DNA from: Strigamia acuminata
Taxonomy: Eukaryota > Arthropoda > Chilopoda > Geophilomorpha > Linotaeniidae
Direction: 5' to 3'
DNA: 64,000 bases
Assembly: GCA_949358305.1 (NCBI GenBank)
Contig: OX442315.1
Location: 6,411,875-6,475,874, forward strand
In this document: positions 1-10,453 of the stretch, in pieces
Layout of the letters: every line of letters starts with the position of its first letter
How positions within the stretch are numbered: the stretch's first letter is position 1
The notes under the pieces: model-generated
Told to the model about the DNA's origin: nothing
The model's input: the letters and a program-made list of their open reading frames with translations, nothing else
Database searches by the model: none
Position numbers and translations under genes: made by a program

Positions 1-147
1 AATAAGTTACAAATGAATATTTTCACGAAACCAGAAGTTTTATTGCAATACGCGATAAGTTGCAAACCAATTTATCCGTCGCAAATATTTATTTAAAGTC
101 TAACTTTGAGTAACTCATATTTATGGTTATTTTGATAATCATAAATA

Positions 148-192
148 GACCAATTGGTAAATATCTACGAATAGATATTTAAACCAATGGTC
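148..192. repeat. Imperfect palindrome
   Basis: GACCA..TTGGTAAATATCT is followed after a few bases by its near-complement AGATATTTAAACCAATGGTC. It could fold as a hairpin or be the end of a decayed MITE. The rest of positions 1-712 is AT-rich and shows no coding exon I can support; the missing 3' exons of the TRAF-like gene probably lie beyond the left edge. Confidence 0.35.
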
Positions 193-712
193 ACCCAAAG
201 TTGTGACGATGCGGCAAAGACAACCGCATTCCTCGGATAATTTAGTTACACAGAACCAACCGAAGCAGACGACAATCAGTCCAATTGCAGACGACACCTT
301 TTACGCCCGAAATAAGAACTTTACACACTCTTATTTTCAAGGCTGAACACAACTGTTAACGTTATTTTAGGGCTTTTGAGCCACTCGTTTGTATAGCTAG
401 TTACACTCGTATTTTTCTGGCCATTTGTCGGCCATAGTTATTATATAACTTTATTCCGACTTAATAAATGTTCTATGTTTTGATAAACATAAACGCCTCG
501 TTCTTTGCACTTTACACACACTCTAGAGTTCCACTTGTTCTTTTAGCTATAATTCCTATCCCGGGTAGTCATCGTCACAACTGTTTGCCATTATCACAGT
601 GTTCAGAGTTTTTTGGTAGTTTTCTAAATTGTCGCACTGTTCGGTTTGCTGTTTAGTCAGCATCTCTAAACAAATTCTCATTTTAGGGTTTAAAATCACA
701 TGAAAACAGTAG

Positions 713-892
713 CAGTCTCGTTATAACGAATTGGAAGGGACCCGAGAAATCGGTTTGTTAAAACAAAAGTTTGTTGTATCAAACTTTTTTTATATGGTGT
801 TCTATGGCCAGCCAAACAACCGAGACATTTTTAAATATTTGTTATAACAAGAAAATCGTTATATCGCGCTTCGTTATAACGAGGTCCGACTG
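713..892. mobile_element. pogo/Tigger-like MITE
   Basis: The ends are inverted copies of CAGTC(GGACC)TCGTTATAACGAA; the left copy has lost the five bases GGACC. The CAGTC start and repeated TATAACGA words are typical of pogo/Tigger-type Tc1/mariner elements. TA follows the right end, and the left flank reads TAG, so the target duplication is imperfect. At 180 bp it has no coding capacity. It lies 3' of the last recognised exon of the minus-strand TRAF-like gene, probably in an intron. Confidence 0.6.
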
Positions 893-925
893 TAAAATAT
901 TTATCGATGAGAGCTGTCTACGAAT

Positions 926-994
926 CTGGGTGACCAGATTTAGTAAATGTAAAATCGGAGTGTCCCAGCAAAACTGGAACATCTGGTCACCCTG
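926..994. repeat. Short inverted-repeat element
   Basis: A perfect 12-bp inverted repeat, GGGTGACCAGAT (928-939) and ATCTGGTCACCC (981-992), encloses 41 bp containing TCGGAGTGTCCCAGCAAAACTGG. The layout resembles very short MITE relics. No clear target duplication is visible. Confidence 0.5.
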
Positions 995-1014
995 TTTAAG
1001 ATAGGACAATTTAC

Positions 1015-3341
1015 CTTCTCCCAATTTTACATCTTCCACCAGTTTTTGCATTTGTTTCGACTGTTCATCAAACATCTCCTTTAATGAACCTAAAAAAATA
1101 TATTTAATCAATAAAAATGGCTTCTCATTTTCAATCGTTCCAAACCAAACATGATTTAAATCAAATAAAACTCAAATTAAATGAGATTACGATGGCTAGT
1201 CATAGTCACGTAGTTTACCGTAATCACGTCCCAACTTCTCTATTTCGCTGTTTTGTTTACGTTGTTTCAAGCGGAGGTCGTTCATTTCTTTTTCTTGCTT
1301 TTCTATACGAAGAAAATTTAACCACTTAACAAAGAAAACCATCTGCTATACTCTTTCCACACTCAAGGTTGACCCTGGAAGCTGGGCTCCCATTGGCCTA
1401 CTTAGAAATGCAATGCAATATAGTTACATTGCAGTTCTAAGTAGGCCAATGGGAGCCCAGCTTCCAGGGTCAACCTTGAGTGTGGAAAGAGTATAGTTAT
1501 GTTTTACCTAAAACAACTTTCATTTCTTTGCAGCACTCGTTCTGTTTTCATCAAAATTTAAATAAATTGTTGGCTGTATAGTTGTTCAACAACATTATTG
1601 GTTCTACCAATACCTGAGCACTGCTGCTACCAGCTGCGTTCTTAGGTGATACAAGTCCGGAAAATAAACGTTCCAAAATCAATCCGTTACTCGATTGCTG
1701 AAATGCAAGAAATTTACAAACACCTCAGTAGCACGGCGGATGCAATATTAAACACAGGTGTGATGTTTAATCGTTCATTGTGTTGTTTGGGACATCGTTA
1801 CTATTATTCTACCTCTGTTGGAAGAGTCAGCAGTAATTTCATCATCAACTCGGCATGAGAATTCCCACTTCCGTGTTTTTCAACTTCCAATTAATTTCCC
1901 TACAAAAATCGTATAATTAATATCGTAGAGTTTTACTATCGTAGAATTATCATAGTTTTAGTTGGGAATAATATCTGCGCACCTGAAATTCACAACCGAT
2001 TGGCAAAAACTTGCACTTGCGTAAGTAACGGACACATTCTTGCACATGGCTGCTCATCTGTTGGAAATAAGAGTTTAGTATTCTTCATATCTAAATCACA
2101 TTTTTGAGTGTAGTGTAGAGTTTGGGGTCATGGCAATTTTTGATAAGTCCGCTTTTTTCGTTTTCAAAAATCAAATCCTCGGTTTTCCATTTTTGCTAAT
2201 TGTGTATTATAAAATTTAGCTTTTTAATTTGTAAAGAAAAATTAGTTGTATTGAACAATTTTTTTTTATTGTATTTGTATATTATTATATATTTATCATT
2301 TTTACAGATAATAACCACTCAAAACAACAAGGGCATTTAATAATTTATCCAATAAACGTGAACAAAAGTTTATTACAAAAATGTCCTTTCTACATTTGAT
2401 GTTGGTTTTATTATTCATTAAGGCTATTCAAAGAACCAATAGCATTAATTATTCTATTAAACTTTGTTCACATTTATCCGATAAGTCGAACAAATGTTAT
2501 TTTGAAAGATTATTACCTGCAAAACTTATAATATTAAATATTGTGTATTTTTACACAATAAAAAAATTGTTTAATATGACTAATGTTTCTTTACAAATTA
2601 AAATTACAAATTAATTTTATAATACTGAATCAATAAAAATGAGGAAAAATTAAAGTTAAATCGCAATGCCAAACTCCAATGAAGTGGACTCACCTTGCAA
2701 CGAATAAATTTGTCATTACAAAAATTGCAGTAAATTGGATACGCAGCGCAACTGTCATTATGACTCTGCAAACAAAATGAACAAAAAATGTAAATATTAC
2801 TCCCTAGTTTGCATCATTAGACATAAACAATTGATTGATATTATAATTACTTCAATCTTGTTTAGATCGATCACACTCCTGCAATATCTACAATGCCCCA
2901 TCTCGGATTGCATGTCACCACCAGCTTTTTTCTTACGAAATAATTACAATTATGAACAAAAATTTGAAATTTCTCTGAGCGATTATATTTTGTCAATATT
3001 ATACTCACAAATGTTGGTTTGCCGAAATCTGTCTTGGCGCCACATCGATAGCAAAAGATGCCATCACTAGGCTGTTCCACACCACATCTAAACAGAAAAT
3101 ACAAAAATAAATAAATAAAAGTTGTGCTGAAGTAAGAAATTTGAGCTTAGATTGATCGGTTAGTTGTTCCACTGCAACTGAAAGTCTGACCACTTGTTGG
3201 TTTCGGTTTTTGAGGAGCGCTACGCAACAAACAAACTCATCGACGGATATCTGCCACATGGATTATTAAACCACGGGCCGTGATTAAACTGAATAAAGCA
3301 ATTGCCACTTACTTGGAACAAGTAAACACTTCTAAATTCAT
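1015..3341 (-). CDS. TRAF-type zinc-finger protein, 3'-partial, one in-frame stop
   Basis: This multi-exon gene was assembled by hand from GT-AG junctions whose phases all agree. Exons on the minus strand are 3341-3313 (ATG, MNLEVFTCS), 3087-3009, 2931-2851, 2765-2694, 2057-1983, 1899-1813, 1697-1614, 1541-1508 and 1089-1015. The first junction completes a CxxC...CxxC zinc ribbon (CSKC...CYRC). Exon 3 has GHCRYC. Exons 4-6 give two TRAF-type fingers (SHNDSC..YCNFC, then SSHVQEC..KCKFLPIGCEF) and the closing H...H segment. The last exon (SLKEMFDEQSKQMQKL) looks like the coiled coil that precedes a MATH domain, which would lie to the left. Family role: TRAFs are cytoplasmic adaptors or E3 ligases in TNF/Toll signalling; no ordinary RING is seen here. 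Oddity: exon 6 has TAA at 1893-1891, exactly where the finger needs a residue. Either a nonsense mutation or a base error explains this. Confidence 0.6.
1346..1496. repeat. Perfect 62-bp inverted repeat (foldback MITE)
   Basis: The arms 1346-1407 and 1435-1496 are perfectly complementary over 62 bp. Pairing resumes inside with TGCAATG/CATTGCA, leaving only a short loop. The ends read CTATACTCTTTCCAC and GTGGAAAGAGTATAG, compatible with a TA or TATA target duplication. It lies in an intron of the TRAF-like gene, between the exons at 1508 and 1089, and would form a long double-stranded hairpin in the pre-mRNA. Confidence 0.85.
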
Positions 3342-3674
3342 CGCCACTAAATGGAGGCGACGAGACTCACACGCACGCCAACTGAAGTCTGCGACTAGAT
3401 GAAGCAGTACCTGGCGTGTCTAATCGAAATATCGTTTTTCTCCGATTTTTACTTCGCTCGATACGATACAAATCCGATACAGCGACGACAAATCTGTTCA
3501 ACCGAGACTTTATTTTCCGCGAAAACTCAAATTTTCTGAACAAAAATAAATACTTTGATTTCCCAAACTCCACTTTGCGTAACTAAAAAAAATTATAATA
3601 AAAATAAAAATCTCAGTTATTCAATTGAATAATTCGACATTTTTCTGGATCTATTTTTATATTTGTTTATATTT

Positions 3675-3871
3675 CCCGAAGGAGTGGGCCGATCCCGGAG
3701 GTACTGCAATACCGGGCCAACCCGTGGCAGGGGTGGAGCAAGCTCCGAGCACCCCACCTGGTTCCAAAAATCAGTTTAATATTCTGGGCCCTCAATGAGG
3801 ACCGTATCAGATATTAAGCTGATAAGAACAGATACTACACTTTGATCTTAGCCAAAAGGCCGAGAAGCGAT
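3675..3871 (-). ncRNA. U2 spliceosomal snRNA
   Basis: The minus strand reads ATCGCTTCTCGGCCTTTTGG at its 5' end, the near-universal U2 start. It then has the branch-point recognition region GTGTAGTATCTG, the stem-loop IIa region, the Sm site GATTTTTGG, and 3' stem-loops III/IV ending near CCTTCGGG. Its 197 nt is the normal U2 length and no damage is visible. U2 pairs with intron branch points in the spliceosome. It lies just upstream of, and co-oriented with, the TRAF-like gene. I could not identify a promoter element (PSE) with confidence. Confidence 0.97.
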
Positions 3872-5225
3872 ACCTAACAAACTCGGCCAAAAACACCCAG
3901 TCAAACATTTACCTCTACTCGCACTGACGCATCACTTCACTTTCAAATTTTCATTTTAGAATGATAATTAAATGGAAAATATGGTAAATTAATCTATTTA
4001 GTTTTTATTCGTCTTCATTATCATTGTTGTACATCAGATAAAGTTTTTTGATGGATTTGTTTTTGAGTAAAACAAATTTCTCATATTTATTCATCTGAAG
4101 TGCACAATCGAGTAACTGGAATGCTAAAACGCTCCAACTGAAAGTTTAGAAAGAGAAATACACTCAGTCCTTTTTAAATGTGTCTTATCAATCTGTTAAA
4201 TTTAAAATGAATAACTTATTATCATTTTTTACTGTAGAGTTCAAATTATACGGTTTTTTTTTATTTATAAAACACATCCAAGTATTAAAAATAATACATT
4301 TTATCACCAGGTGGCAGCTGTCTGCAGTCATGAAGCAGTAGTCATTGCAGCGTCTGATAAGCCATAGGAGCGATCATGAAAAAGTTTATCAGTGTTCACT
4401 TTTCACGTCTAATGGAAAGAAATCAGAATCGGTACTTACCTCTCGGTGTGGTCGAGATTAGCCTGGCGAGCACTCTAATCAGATGTATGAACGATACGAA
4501 TAAAAGCACGACTTGTTGGTTTCCGCGTCACCCACAGCCGTGACTGTGACATGCTGACTCGTCCAGACACACAAGTTCTCATCTTCATTACTCTACACGT
4601 TTTCCTATAAATTGTTACAGTTTATTAATTAATTTACCGATTTGACTGATTCCGTTACATGTATCCACCAAGTCCTTAAAAGCCATCCTTGTTTTAACCG
4701 GTAATTATAGGTCACGAGTCGCGCCGTAGACTCTTGAACGGACAACACGCCATACAGACAAAGCCAATTTAGCACAAAAGGCGATGCGGAACCGAACAAA
4801 CTCGATGAAACTATTTTAAAAATAATTTAATTCACTTAATTCGCTATCTCTCTGGTGTGTTATTTATTCATCCGTCATTTATTTCTTATTTTCACTTCTT
4901 TAGCTTTGTGGTTACGTGTAGTCGGGCCTTCTGCGCTAGAACTCGTAGGAATTTTGTCTTAAAACCCGCAGTAATCATTCGCTTGAATTCTTCAAACTCA
5001 CCAGCTCAGATGTTGAAAAGTAACAAAAAATATAAGAATAATAATAAAAATTAAATTTTAAAATTATGATTTATTTTATTCTATTTCTTGTTATAGTTTA
5101 GACGGCCTTGGTCAAATAACTAAGATCTGCCAAGTGACCATACCTACAGTTGCAAGATCAACAACATATTTCCAAGATTGTGTCAGAAATATGGATTTTT
5201 GTTTCAAAGTGCCGATTTATGTCTT
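3872..5225. other. Intergenic stretch without a supported gene
   Basis: AT-rich sequence. Around 4440 the minus strand has a strong splice-donor match (GAG|GTAAGTACC), which could end a 5'-UTR exon of the TRAF-like or another minus-strand gene. About 4880-5110 resembles the 3' flank of the LRR units (compare 8460-8650 and 18570-18780): shared words are TTAGCTTTGTGGTT, GGGCCTTCT and GGCCTTGGT. This suggests the LRR duplication unit once reached this far left. Confidence 0.4.
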
Positions 5226-5268
5226 TCTTCAAACATTTTCATTAATTCCGGCGTCATATTACTACACG
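5226..5268 (+). pseudogene. Short relic of the LRR family
   Basis: TTCAAACATTTTCATTAATT followed by CCGGCGTCATATTACTACACG matches the coding stretch around 13110-13150 of the open LRR gene, which encodes the SNIFIHSGA..LHHL segment. No open frame extends in either direction. It is the leftmost trace of the family. Confidence 0.55.
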
Positions 5269-5440
5269 ATGTGTAAACAAACTGGATACTTGCATTGAAT
5301 GTATTAAGAGCATGATTTGGATAGCGTGGCTCGTACTTTGTGGGAAAAGCGTGTAGCGTGTGTAAATGCATCACTTTGGTAAAAATCAAACATTGGAACA
5401 TTAATTTCCTGATAGTATATTGCTACAGAATGCGATGAAA

Positions 5441-6281
5441 CTAACAGGTGGTTGTTGCAGTGGGATCGAGTTTCACAGCTTTGTACCTATTCTTTTGTTT
5501 TAAGGCCCTAATTCTGCGCAAGAGTCTTTCCTGTCGTTCCGAAGGCCGGCTTTCAACGATGCTTTTAACCCGTTTCCGTGTTCCTTCTTCTTTTTCTTCT
5601 CCTGTAAGCACGTGTGATTTTCGTTTCTTCGTTATCTGTCCCTCCTCTGTAGAAACAGAATCCAACTCCAGATTCAAAATGGTTCTTGACCAACTGGTCG
5701 CTAGTTTACCGGTCTTAACTCGGTTTTCTTTCGTTTCTTTCGGATGGTTATGCAAGTACGTGACCTCTTGAGCAATCGCGCTGTGTTTGAGCGTGGACGG
5801 ATCTAACGAAGGATAACCCAATAAGACGTTAAGAACATCCTCCCTAATTTTCACACTCGGCAAACTACCGTCGGGAAGTGGGGAGAGCCAATCGGTGAGA
5901 GCCGAGAGCACTCCTAGCTCCACAAAGGCCGCTTGCAGATCATGTTTTCTTATTTGCGATGACCGTTGGTAATAATTTGAGTTTGTTAAAAGCTGTTCGC
6001 TCGGCTTTGTTCAGTTCTCTGTCTTTGTCCGCAGCTTCTTTCATTCGCCGAATTAGATCGGCAATGAGTTCATCGTTTGCGTTGAAAGCCTCGACGTCTT
6101 TTCGTTTTCGGCTTGTACGATTTCGTTTTCTTTCGTTTAACATTAGATCAAAATAAAAAACAACTGGCTTTTTCGCACCGACCTTTCCATCTTTTCTTTC
6201 GGTTTTGGATTGTTGAATGACAGGCGCAGATAATTTATTATTTGGTCCATGTGCTTTTCTAATTTTTCCGGCTTTGCTCAT
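5441..6281 (-). pseudogene. IWS1: IWS1/Spn1-like transcription elongation factor, frameshifted
   Basis: Reading starts at ATG 6281 and gives about 110 residues, including a DLMLNERKR-type segment, NDELIADLIRRMKEAADKDR and KLKLLPTVIA. The frame then closes at 5940. The continuation is in another frame: KHDLQAAFVELGVLSAL, DWLSPLPDGSLPSVKIRE, TLKHSAIAQEVTYLHNHPKE and SWSRTILNL, to a stop at 5441. This is the TFIIS-N-like core of IWS1/Spn1, a nuclear factor that binds Spt6 and elongating RNA polymerase II. One extra base in the A-rich run 5943-5956 explains the break. There are no introns, and the N-terminus is much shorter than in typical IWS1. It is either a retro-copy or a real gene with an assembly indel. 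The following C-terminal tail is basic and less recognisable. Confidence 0.75.
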
Positions 6282-6984
6282 TTTATTAATTTGTTTTTAA
6301 CACTAAATTTTTTTTATCATAAACCAATTTATTTATTGTAAACAATTGCAACTATTGTAACTATTTTTTTGCGTTTACATTGTTTTTGTCGACCAATAGG
6401 GCGACAAACAAGACAGAGGGTTCCTAAACGTTGAGTTTTCAGATCAATTTTTATTGCACTTGAAAATATCAATTTGGACAAAAACAAATACTCAAATCCA
6501 ATTAAAAATTAAAATCATCATTTTTTTTACATTGATCACATGAACAAACAACTTTTGCTTAAAACACAAGTAAATTCCATTCGTAAGAGATAGATTTTGT
6601 ACATTTTTCACACTGTAAACTGCAATCTTCAATGCTGGATGGTCAGTCACATCATCCTTGTCAAATTTATTTATCCTGGATGACCAATGCGCTGCAGTGA
6701 AGCTTGAGGGGCCGCTTTATGGAATGTGATTATTATCCGGTGATTTTCATCTCTGCAGTTTTGTTTGAAACCTCAATTTTGAATTCGTGCGTTGCTGCGT
6801 GACGATAACGAGCGAAAGATTTGGATTCACATCAAACGTCTACAAATTTGAGCATATCCGTTACCTGAAGCTCGGCCAATCACAGATATTTATGCCAAAC
6901 GTGCACCACACGTTTCGCCCGTATAAGCTTATGAACAATTTATTGGACACTTTTCATCATTCGCAGTTGACCCACACAGACGAC
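6282..6984 (+). other. Duplicated 5' flank of LRR genes
   Basis: There is no gene here, but blocks recur upstream of other copies. 6371-6660 recurs at about 10915-11205 (TTACATTGTTTTTGTCGACC, GACAAACAAGA, AAAATATCAATTTGGAC) and partly at 14962-15045. 6690-6740 and 6785-6930 recur at 15055-15105 and 15160-15297 (GTGACGAT.ACGAGCGA, TTGGATTCACATCAAA). A TATA-like CCGTATAAG lies at 6918-6926, about 60 bases before the ATG. This shows the duplication unit contains gene plus promoter. Confidence 0.55.
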
Positions 6985-8257
6985 ATGCCACCCAGGAAAT
7001 CAGCGCCGAGTTTGGAGGACTTGTGCTTAAATGTGACGACCACTCGGTTTGAAGAGAAAGAAATGCAAGATCAACTTACAAATCGACCGCCCACGATCAT
7101 TAACAGCGTGTTTGAAAGACTGTCTGCAATTTGGACGAAGACGCAATTATCTGCCTTCGAACATTTTCATTCATCCCGGCGCCCGCTCACTTCGCCATTT
7201 GGACAGCTTTGATCTCAACCTCACTCTTCTCTACGATAAAATAGGCCAAGTTTGCGTAAACATTGTGGAATTAGACTTGGAAAGGAATTTCGATACTCCA
7301 AAAGTGACAACTGCATCTACAGTCAAACTGGTGCAAAGTTTACCAAAACTTCAACGTCTAAAGTTTAGCGAATGCACGGATGAAGCTGCTGCCGCAATCG
7401 GAAAGAATTGTCCGCTCTTGACACGTATCGACATTTCGTGCAGCACAAACTTCACCGATGTTGGCCTTCGGTCGTTAAGCAGTTGCGTCAAGCTGGAGTA
7501 TATGGATATTATCTGTACTCGTGTTAAAGTCGATGGCTGTTTGTTCGTTCTCAACCAACTGCAAGTTTTAAAAATGTTTGACCACGATTAGTGGGACGAA
7601 ATTTTAGTTGAGTTGGCAAAACAGTCGAAAAGAAACAAAACATGGCGCACTTATTCCCTCGAACAAGCTAGATACATGAGTGTTAGTAACGAACATATTC
7701 TCGTCGTGAGGAACAGTTTTCCTAATTTACGACACTTAAATTTCTGTAATGTCGAACCCGATTTTAATATTTTCTTATGGCCTCAACGATTGACGAGTCT
7801 CCATCTATGTCAAGTTAATGCAGTCAGTATTCGACTTATTGATCGAGCTTGGCCAATGTTAGGGACATTAACCTTAATGGATTGCACAATTTCCAATGAA
7901 ACTGATGACATTATTAATGCTCCGTTGAAAAACCTACGTCAACTGAGGTTAGAGCATTTACGCTTAACGAAACAAGAACTGGAAACATTATTGGTAGAGC
8001 GTCAAAGTTTAGAAAAATTGGTCTTAGTTGATTTTCCAACGGACCTCCCTTTGAGTTTGATTTCACAACTTGTCGGATTAACAACTTTAGAATTTATCAA
8101 ATGCCACTCTATTACTCGCACTTTCATCATGGAATTGTTGGAAATGCAAAAACCGCTCACTCAGCTATTGATATGGCATTGTGATAAGATTGACGTTTTA
8201 ACTTATCTTTTAATTCAAAGTTACGTCAAAAGTCAAAACTGGGATTTGTTCTTTTAA
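6985..8257 (+). pseudogene. VHL-box LRR family copy 1, broken
   Basis: It starts at ATG 6985 (MPPRKSAPSLEDLCLNV) like the intact relatives. The frame is lost near 7120: compare CTGTCTGCAATTTGG here with CTGTGTCTGCAATTTG at 19110, a 2-base loss. It continues in the next frame (PSNIFIHPGARSL, then LRRs with SECTDEAAAAIGKNCPLL). It meets a TAG at 7589 in place of a cysteine codon and continues to 8257 (SFPNLRHLNF, PLKNLRQLRLEHL, LISQLVGLTTLEF). Two independent lesions indicate a pseudogene of a roughly 430-residue protein. The best relatives in the window are the 16110 and 18974 copies. Confidence 0.85.
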
Positions 8258-8968
8258 CGTTAGAAGGTCAATTGTAATTTTTTTTAACCATTAAAAAATG
8301 TACCATGTAAAACTAAACTGCAGTAAATATAATCCCGTTTACAATAAAATCCAACAGTACTTATTAATCTGCATTGAAAATTATCAAATACATTTTTAAC
8401 TATTTAATTTTGGAACCTCTTATACAGAATGTGTGAAAACTTTGTAATTTTTTCACTTCGTTAGCTTTGTGGTTGTATATGTTTGGGCCTTCTACGCGAT
8501 TACATGTACGTATTTCGTAGTTATCTCGCCATAACTGCATAACAAGCAAAAAAGCTTGGAAAATAAAAAAAATAAAACTTTAAAACCAAATTATTTATTT
8601 TTATACACCACATACAAATTTCTTTTAATTTGGAGGCCTTGGTTAATTTGCTAAGCGCAGCCATGTGTACATTGCAACAGAAATGCAACAACTGTGGATC
8701 TCTACTTTAGATGTGATATTCATAGTGAATTCACACGAATTTACAGAGCAATATTTGAAACAAAATACAAAATTAAATAAAAATTACATTTACCATGTTA
8801 GTAGTGGATAAGCATGACGTAATAACTAATTTATTGCCATTCACAACTGAACTGGAAATAGAAAGAGTTACACCACGCACACGTTCGTGTGTCGTTACCA
8901 CAATAATACAGAGTATAAAGAATTATGTCTTCGATACTCTTATCATTCGTCTGATTACCACAATCGAC
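8258..8968. other. LRR 3' flank and intergenic sequence
   Basis: 8290-8370 (GTAAAACTAAACTGCAGTAA, then CCCGTTTACAATAAAATCC with an AATAAA signal) is the conserved LRR 3' flank. It is also found at about 10490, 17420, 18400 and 21775. 8460-8650 resembles 4880-5110. The rest up to 8968 is AT-rich; an in-frame ATG at 8795 precedes the next gene. Confidence 0.5.
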
Positions 8969-10294
8969 ATGCCACGCCCGAAACCAGCAACGAGTCTCGA
9001 AGACTTGTGTTTAAACGTAGTGACCGCTCATTTTGACAAGCAAGAGATTCAAGACCAACTGCCAAATCAACCGCCCACGCTTATTAACAACACCTTCGAA
9101 AGGCTGTGTCTGCAACTAACAGAGGATAGAAAAAATGATCGAATTTATCGGATTTTACCTTCAAGAATCTTTATTCACTCCGGCGTAACATCATTACATG
9201 ATTTGGATCTGTTTAATCTTTCCTTTACTCCTCTTAGCGAAAAGATAGGCCTAATTTGTAAAAACCTCGTGCATTTAAACATGGAAGCATCTCCCGAAGA
9301 TTCAGTGACAACTGCATCCCTCGTCAAACTGATGCAAAATGTACGAAAACTTCAACATTTAAGCCTTGAGGATCGAGACGAATGCACGGATGAAGTTGTC
9401 GCCGCAATCGCAAAGAATTGTCCACTCTTAACACATCTCAACATTAGTGGTTGCGTCAATTTTTCTGACAACGGGCTCCTGCCATTACGCCGATGCGTAA
9501 AGCTCACGTATTTGGACGTTTACGGAACTGGTGCCAGAGTCGGAAGGTGTCTGTTCCTTCTCAACCACCTGCCTCTGTTAAAAGTGTTTAAATATGATAA
9601 GTGGTGCGCATTGATTGATAGGTTAGTGCAACAGTGGAATAGAAACAAACCTCCGCGCACTTATTCCATCGAAAAAGTTCCGGAATTAAATAACGAACAC
9701 GTTCCCATCCTTAGGACCATTTTTCCGAATTTAAGTCACTTAGGTTTGGAGGATGATCTGGATTTTAATAATTTAACGTGGCCAGAACGATTGATGAGTC
9801 TCCATCTGTTTGGTGTTACACGCGTCGATATCCGACTTATTAGTCGCGCTTGGCCAATGTTAGAAAAATTAACATTAGTACGCTGTTCAATTGTCAATGA
9901 AAGTGATGTGAATCCTTCATTGAAAACCCTGAGTTTAGAGAGTGGAGATTCACTCACTAGTGAACAACAAATGAAAACGTTATTGGTACAGTGTAAAAAT
10001 GTAGAAAAATTGTGTATTAGTGGATGTGATGATATAGATCTCGACGATTTAATGTCGGAACTTGTTGCATCGAATGCGCTACAATGTCTGGAAAGTCTAA
10101 AATTTTTGTTTTGCAACTTGATAAGTTTCACTTCAATCATAAAACTGTTGGGAATGCCAAATCCAATGAATGAGTTAATCATCTGCGAGTGTGCTAGCAT
10201 TGATATTCTCGCTTATGAGCAAATTAAAGCTTATGTTAAAAGTAACAACTTGGATTTAACGGTTAAAGATACTTTTACATTGTCAGAATTTTAG
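8969..10294 (+). CDS. VHL-box LRR protein, copy 2 (putative Elongin-BC/Cul2 substrate receptor)
   Basis: An intact intronless frame of about 441 residues. I start at ATG 8969 because CGACATGCC and the MPRPK..SLEDLCLN start are shared by all relatives; an in-frame ATG at 8795 would add 58 unrelated residues. Residues 9-18 (SLEDLCLNVV) closely match the BC box of VHL-type proteins, which binds Elongin C. Residues about 35-43 (PPTLINNTF) resemble a Cul2 box. The rest is RNI/AMN1-type leucine-rich repeats, e.g. DECTDEVVAAIAKNCPLL, THLNISGCVNFSDNGL, RAWPMLEKLTLVRCSI and LQCLESLKF. It has no signal peptide or membrane segment, so it is probably cytoplasmic or nuclear. Inferred role: recognising proteins for ubiquitination; the substrate is unknown. 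It ends in KDTFTLSEF, a tail shared with the fragment at 11207. Confidence 0.85.
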   Translation: MPRPKPATSLEDLCLNVVTAHFDKQEIQDQLPNQPPTLINNTFERLCLQLTEDRKNDRIYRILPSRIFIHSGVTSLHDLDLFNLSFTPLSEKIGLICKNLVHLNMEASPEDSVTTASLVKLMQNVRKLQHLSLEDRDECTDEVVAAIAKNCPLLTHLNISGCVNFSDNGLLPLRRCVKLTYLDVYGTGARVGRCLFLLNHLPLLKVFKYDKWCALIDRLVQQWNRNKPPRTYSIEKVPELNNEHVPILRTIFPNLSHLGLEDDLDFNNLTWPERLMSLHLFGVTRVDIRLISRAWPMLEKLTLVRCSIVNESDVNPSLKTLSLESGDSLTSEQQMKTLLVQCKNVEKLCISGCDDIDLDDLMSELVASNALQCLESLKFLFCNLISFTSIIKLLGMPNPMNELIICECASIDILAYEQIKAYVKSNNLDLTVKDTFTLSEF

Positions 10295-10369
10295 TAACAA
10301 TAATCAATCAGTAGTTATAATAAAAAGATAAACCAAAATAACTTAGATGTTCAACAATTTCATGATCGA

Positions 10370-10453
10370 AGTGACAAGATTGACGCTTCAACTTATGTTT
10401 TAATTCAAAGTTATGTCAAAAATCAAAACGTGGATTTGAACTTTAAACTTTAG
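10370..10453 (+). pseudogene. LRR family 3'-end relic
   Basis: Encodes DKIDASTYVLIQSYVK and a short tail like the last codons of copies 5 and 6. It is followed at 10480-10560 by the usual 3' flank. It belongs to a different copy from the adjacent gene 2, so it is a leftover of an unequal deletion or duplication. Confidence 0.7.

Noticed and set aside
3005-3259. Minus-strand 84-codon open frame over TRAF exon 2
   Set aside because: The zinc-ribbon reading in another frame, with matching splice sites, explains this region better.
1983-3341. DZANK1-like double zinc ribbon
   Set aside because: The first ribbons recall DZANK1, but the following HxxxC...C..C and GCEF motifs are TRAF-type fingers followed by a coiled coil.
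8795-8968. N-terminal extension of LRR copy 2 from ATG 8795
   Set aside because: The 58 extra residues are not present in other copies; the conserved start is 8969.
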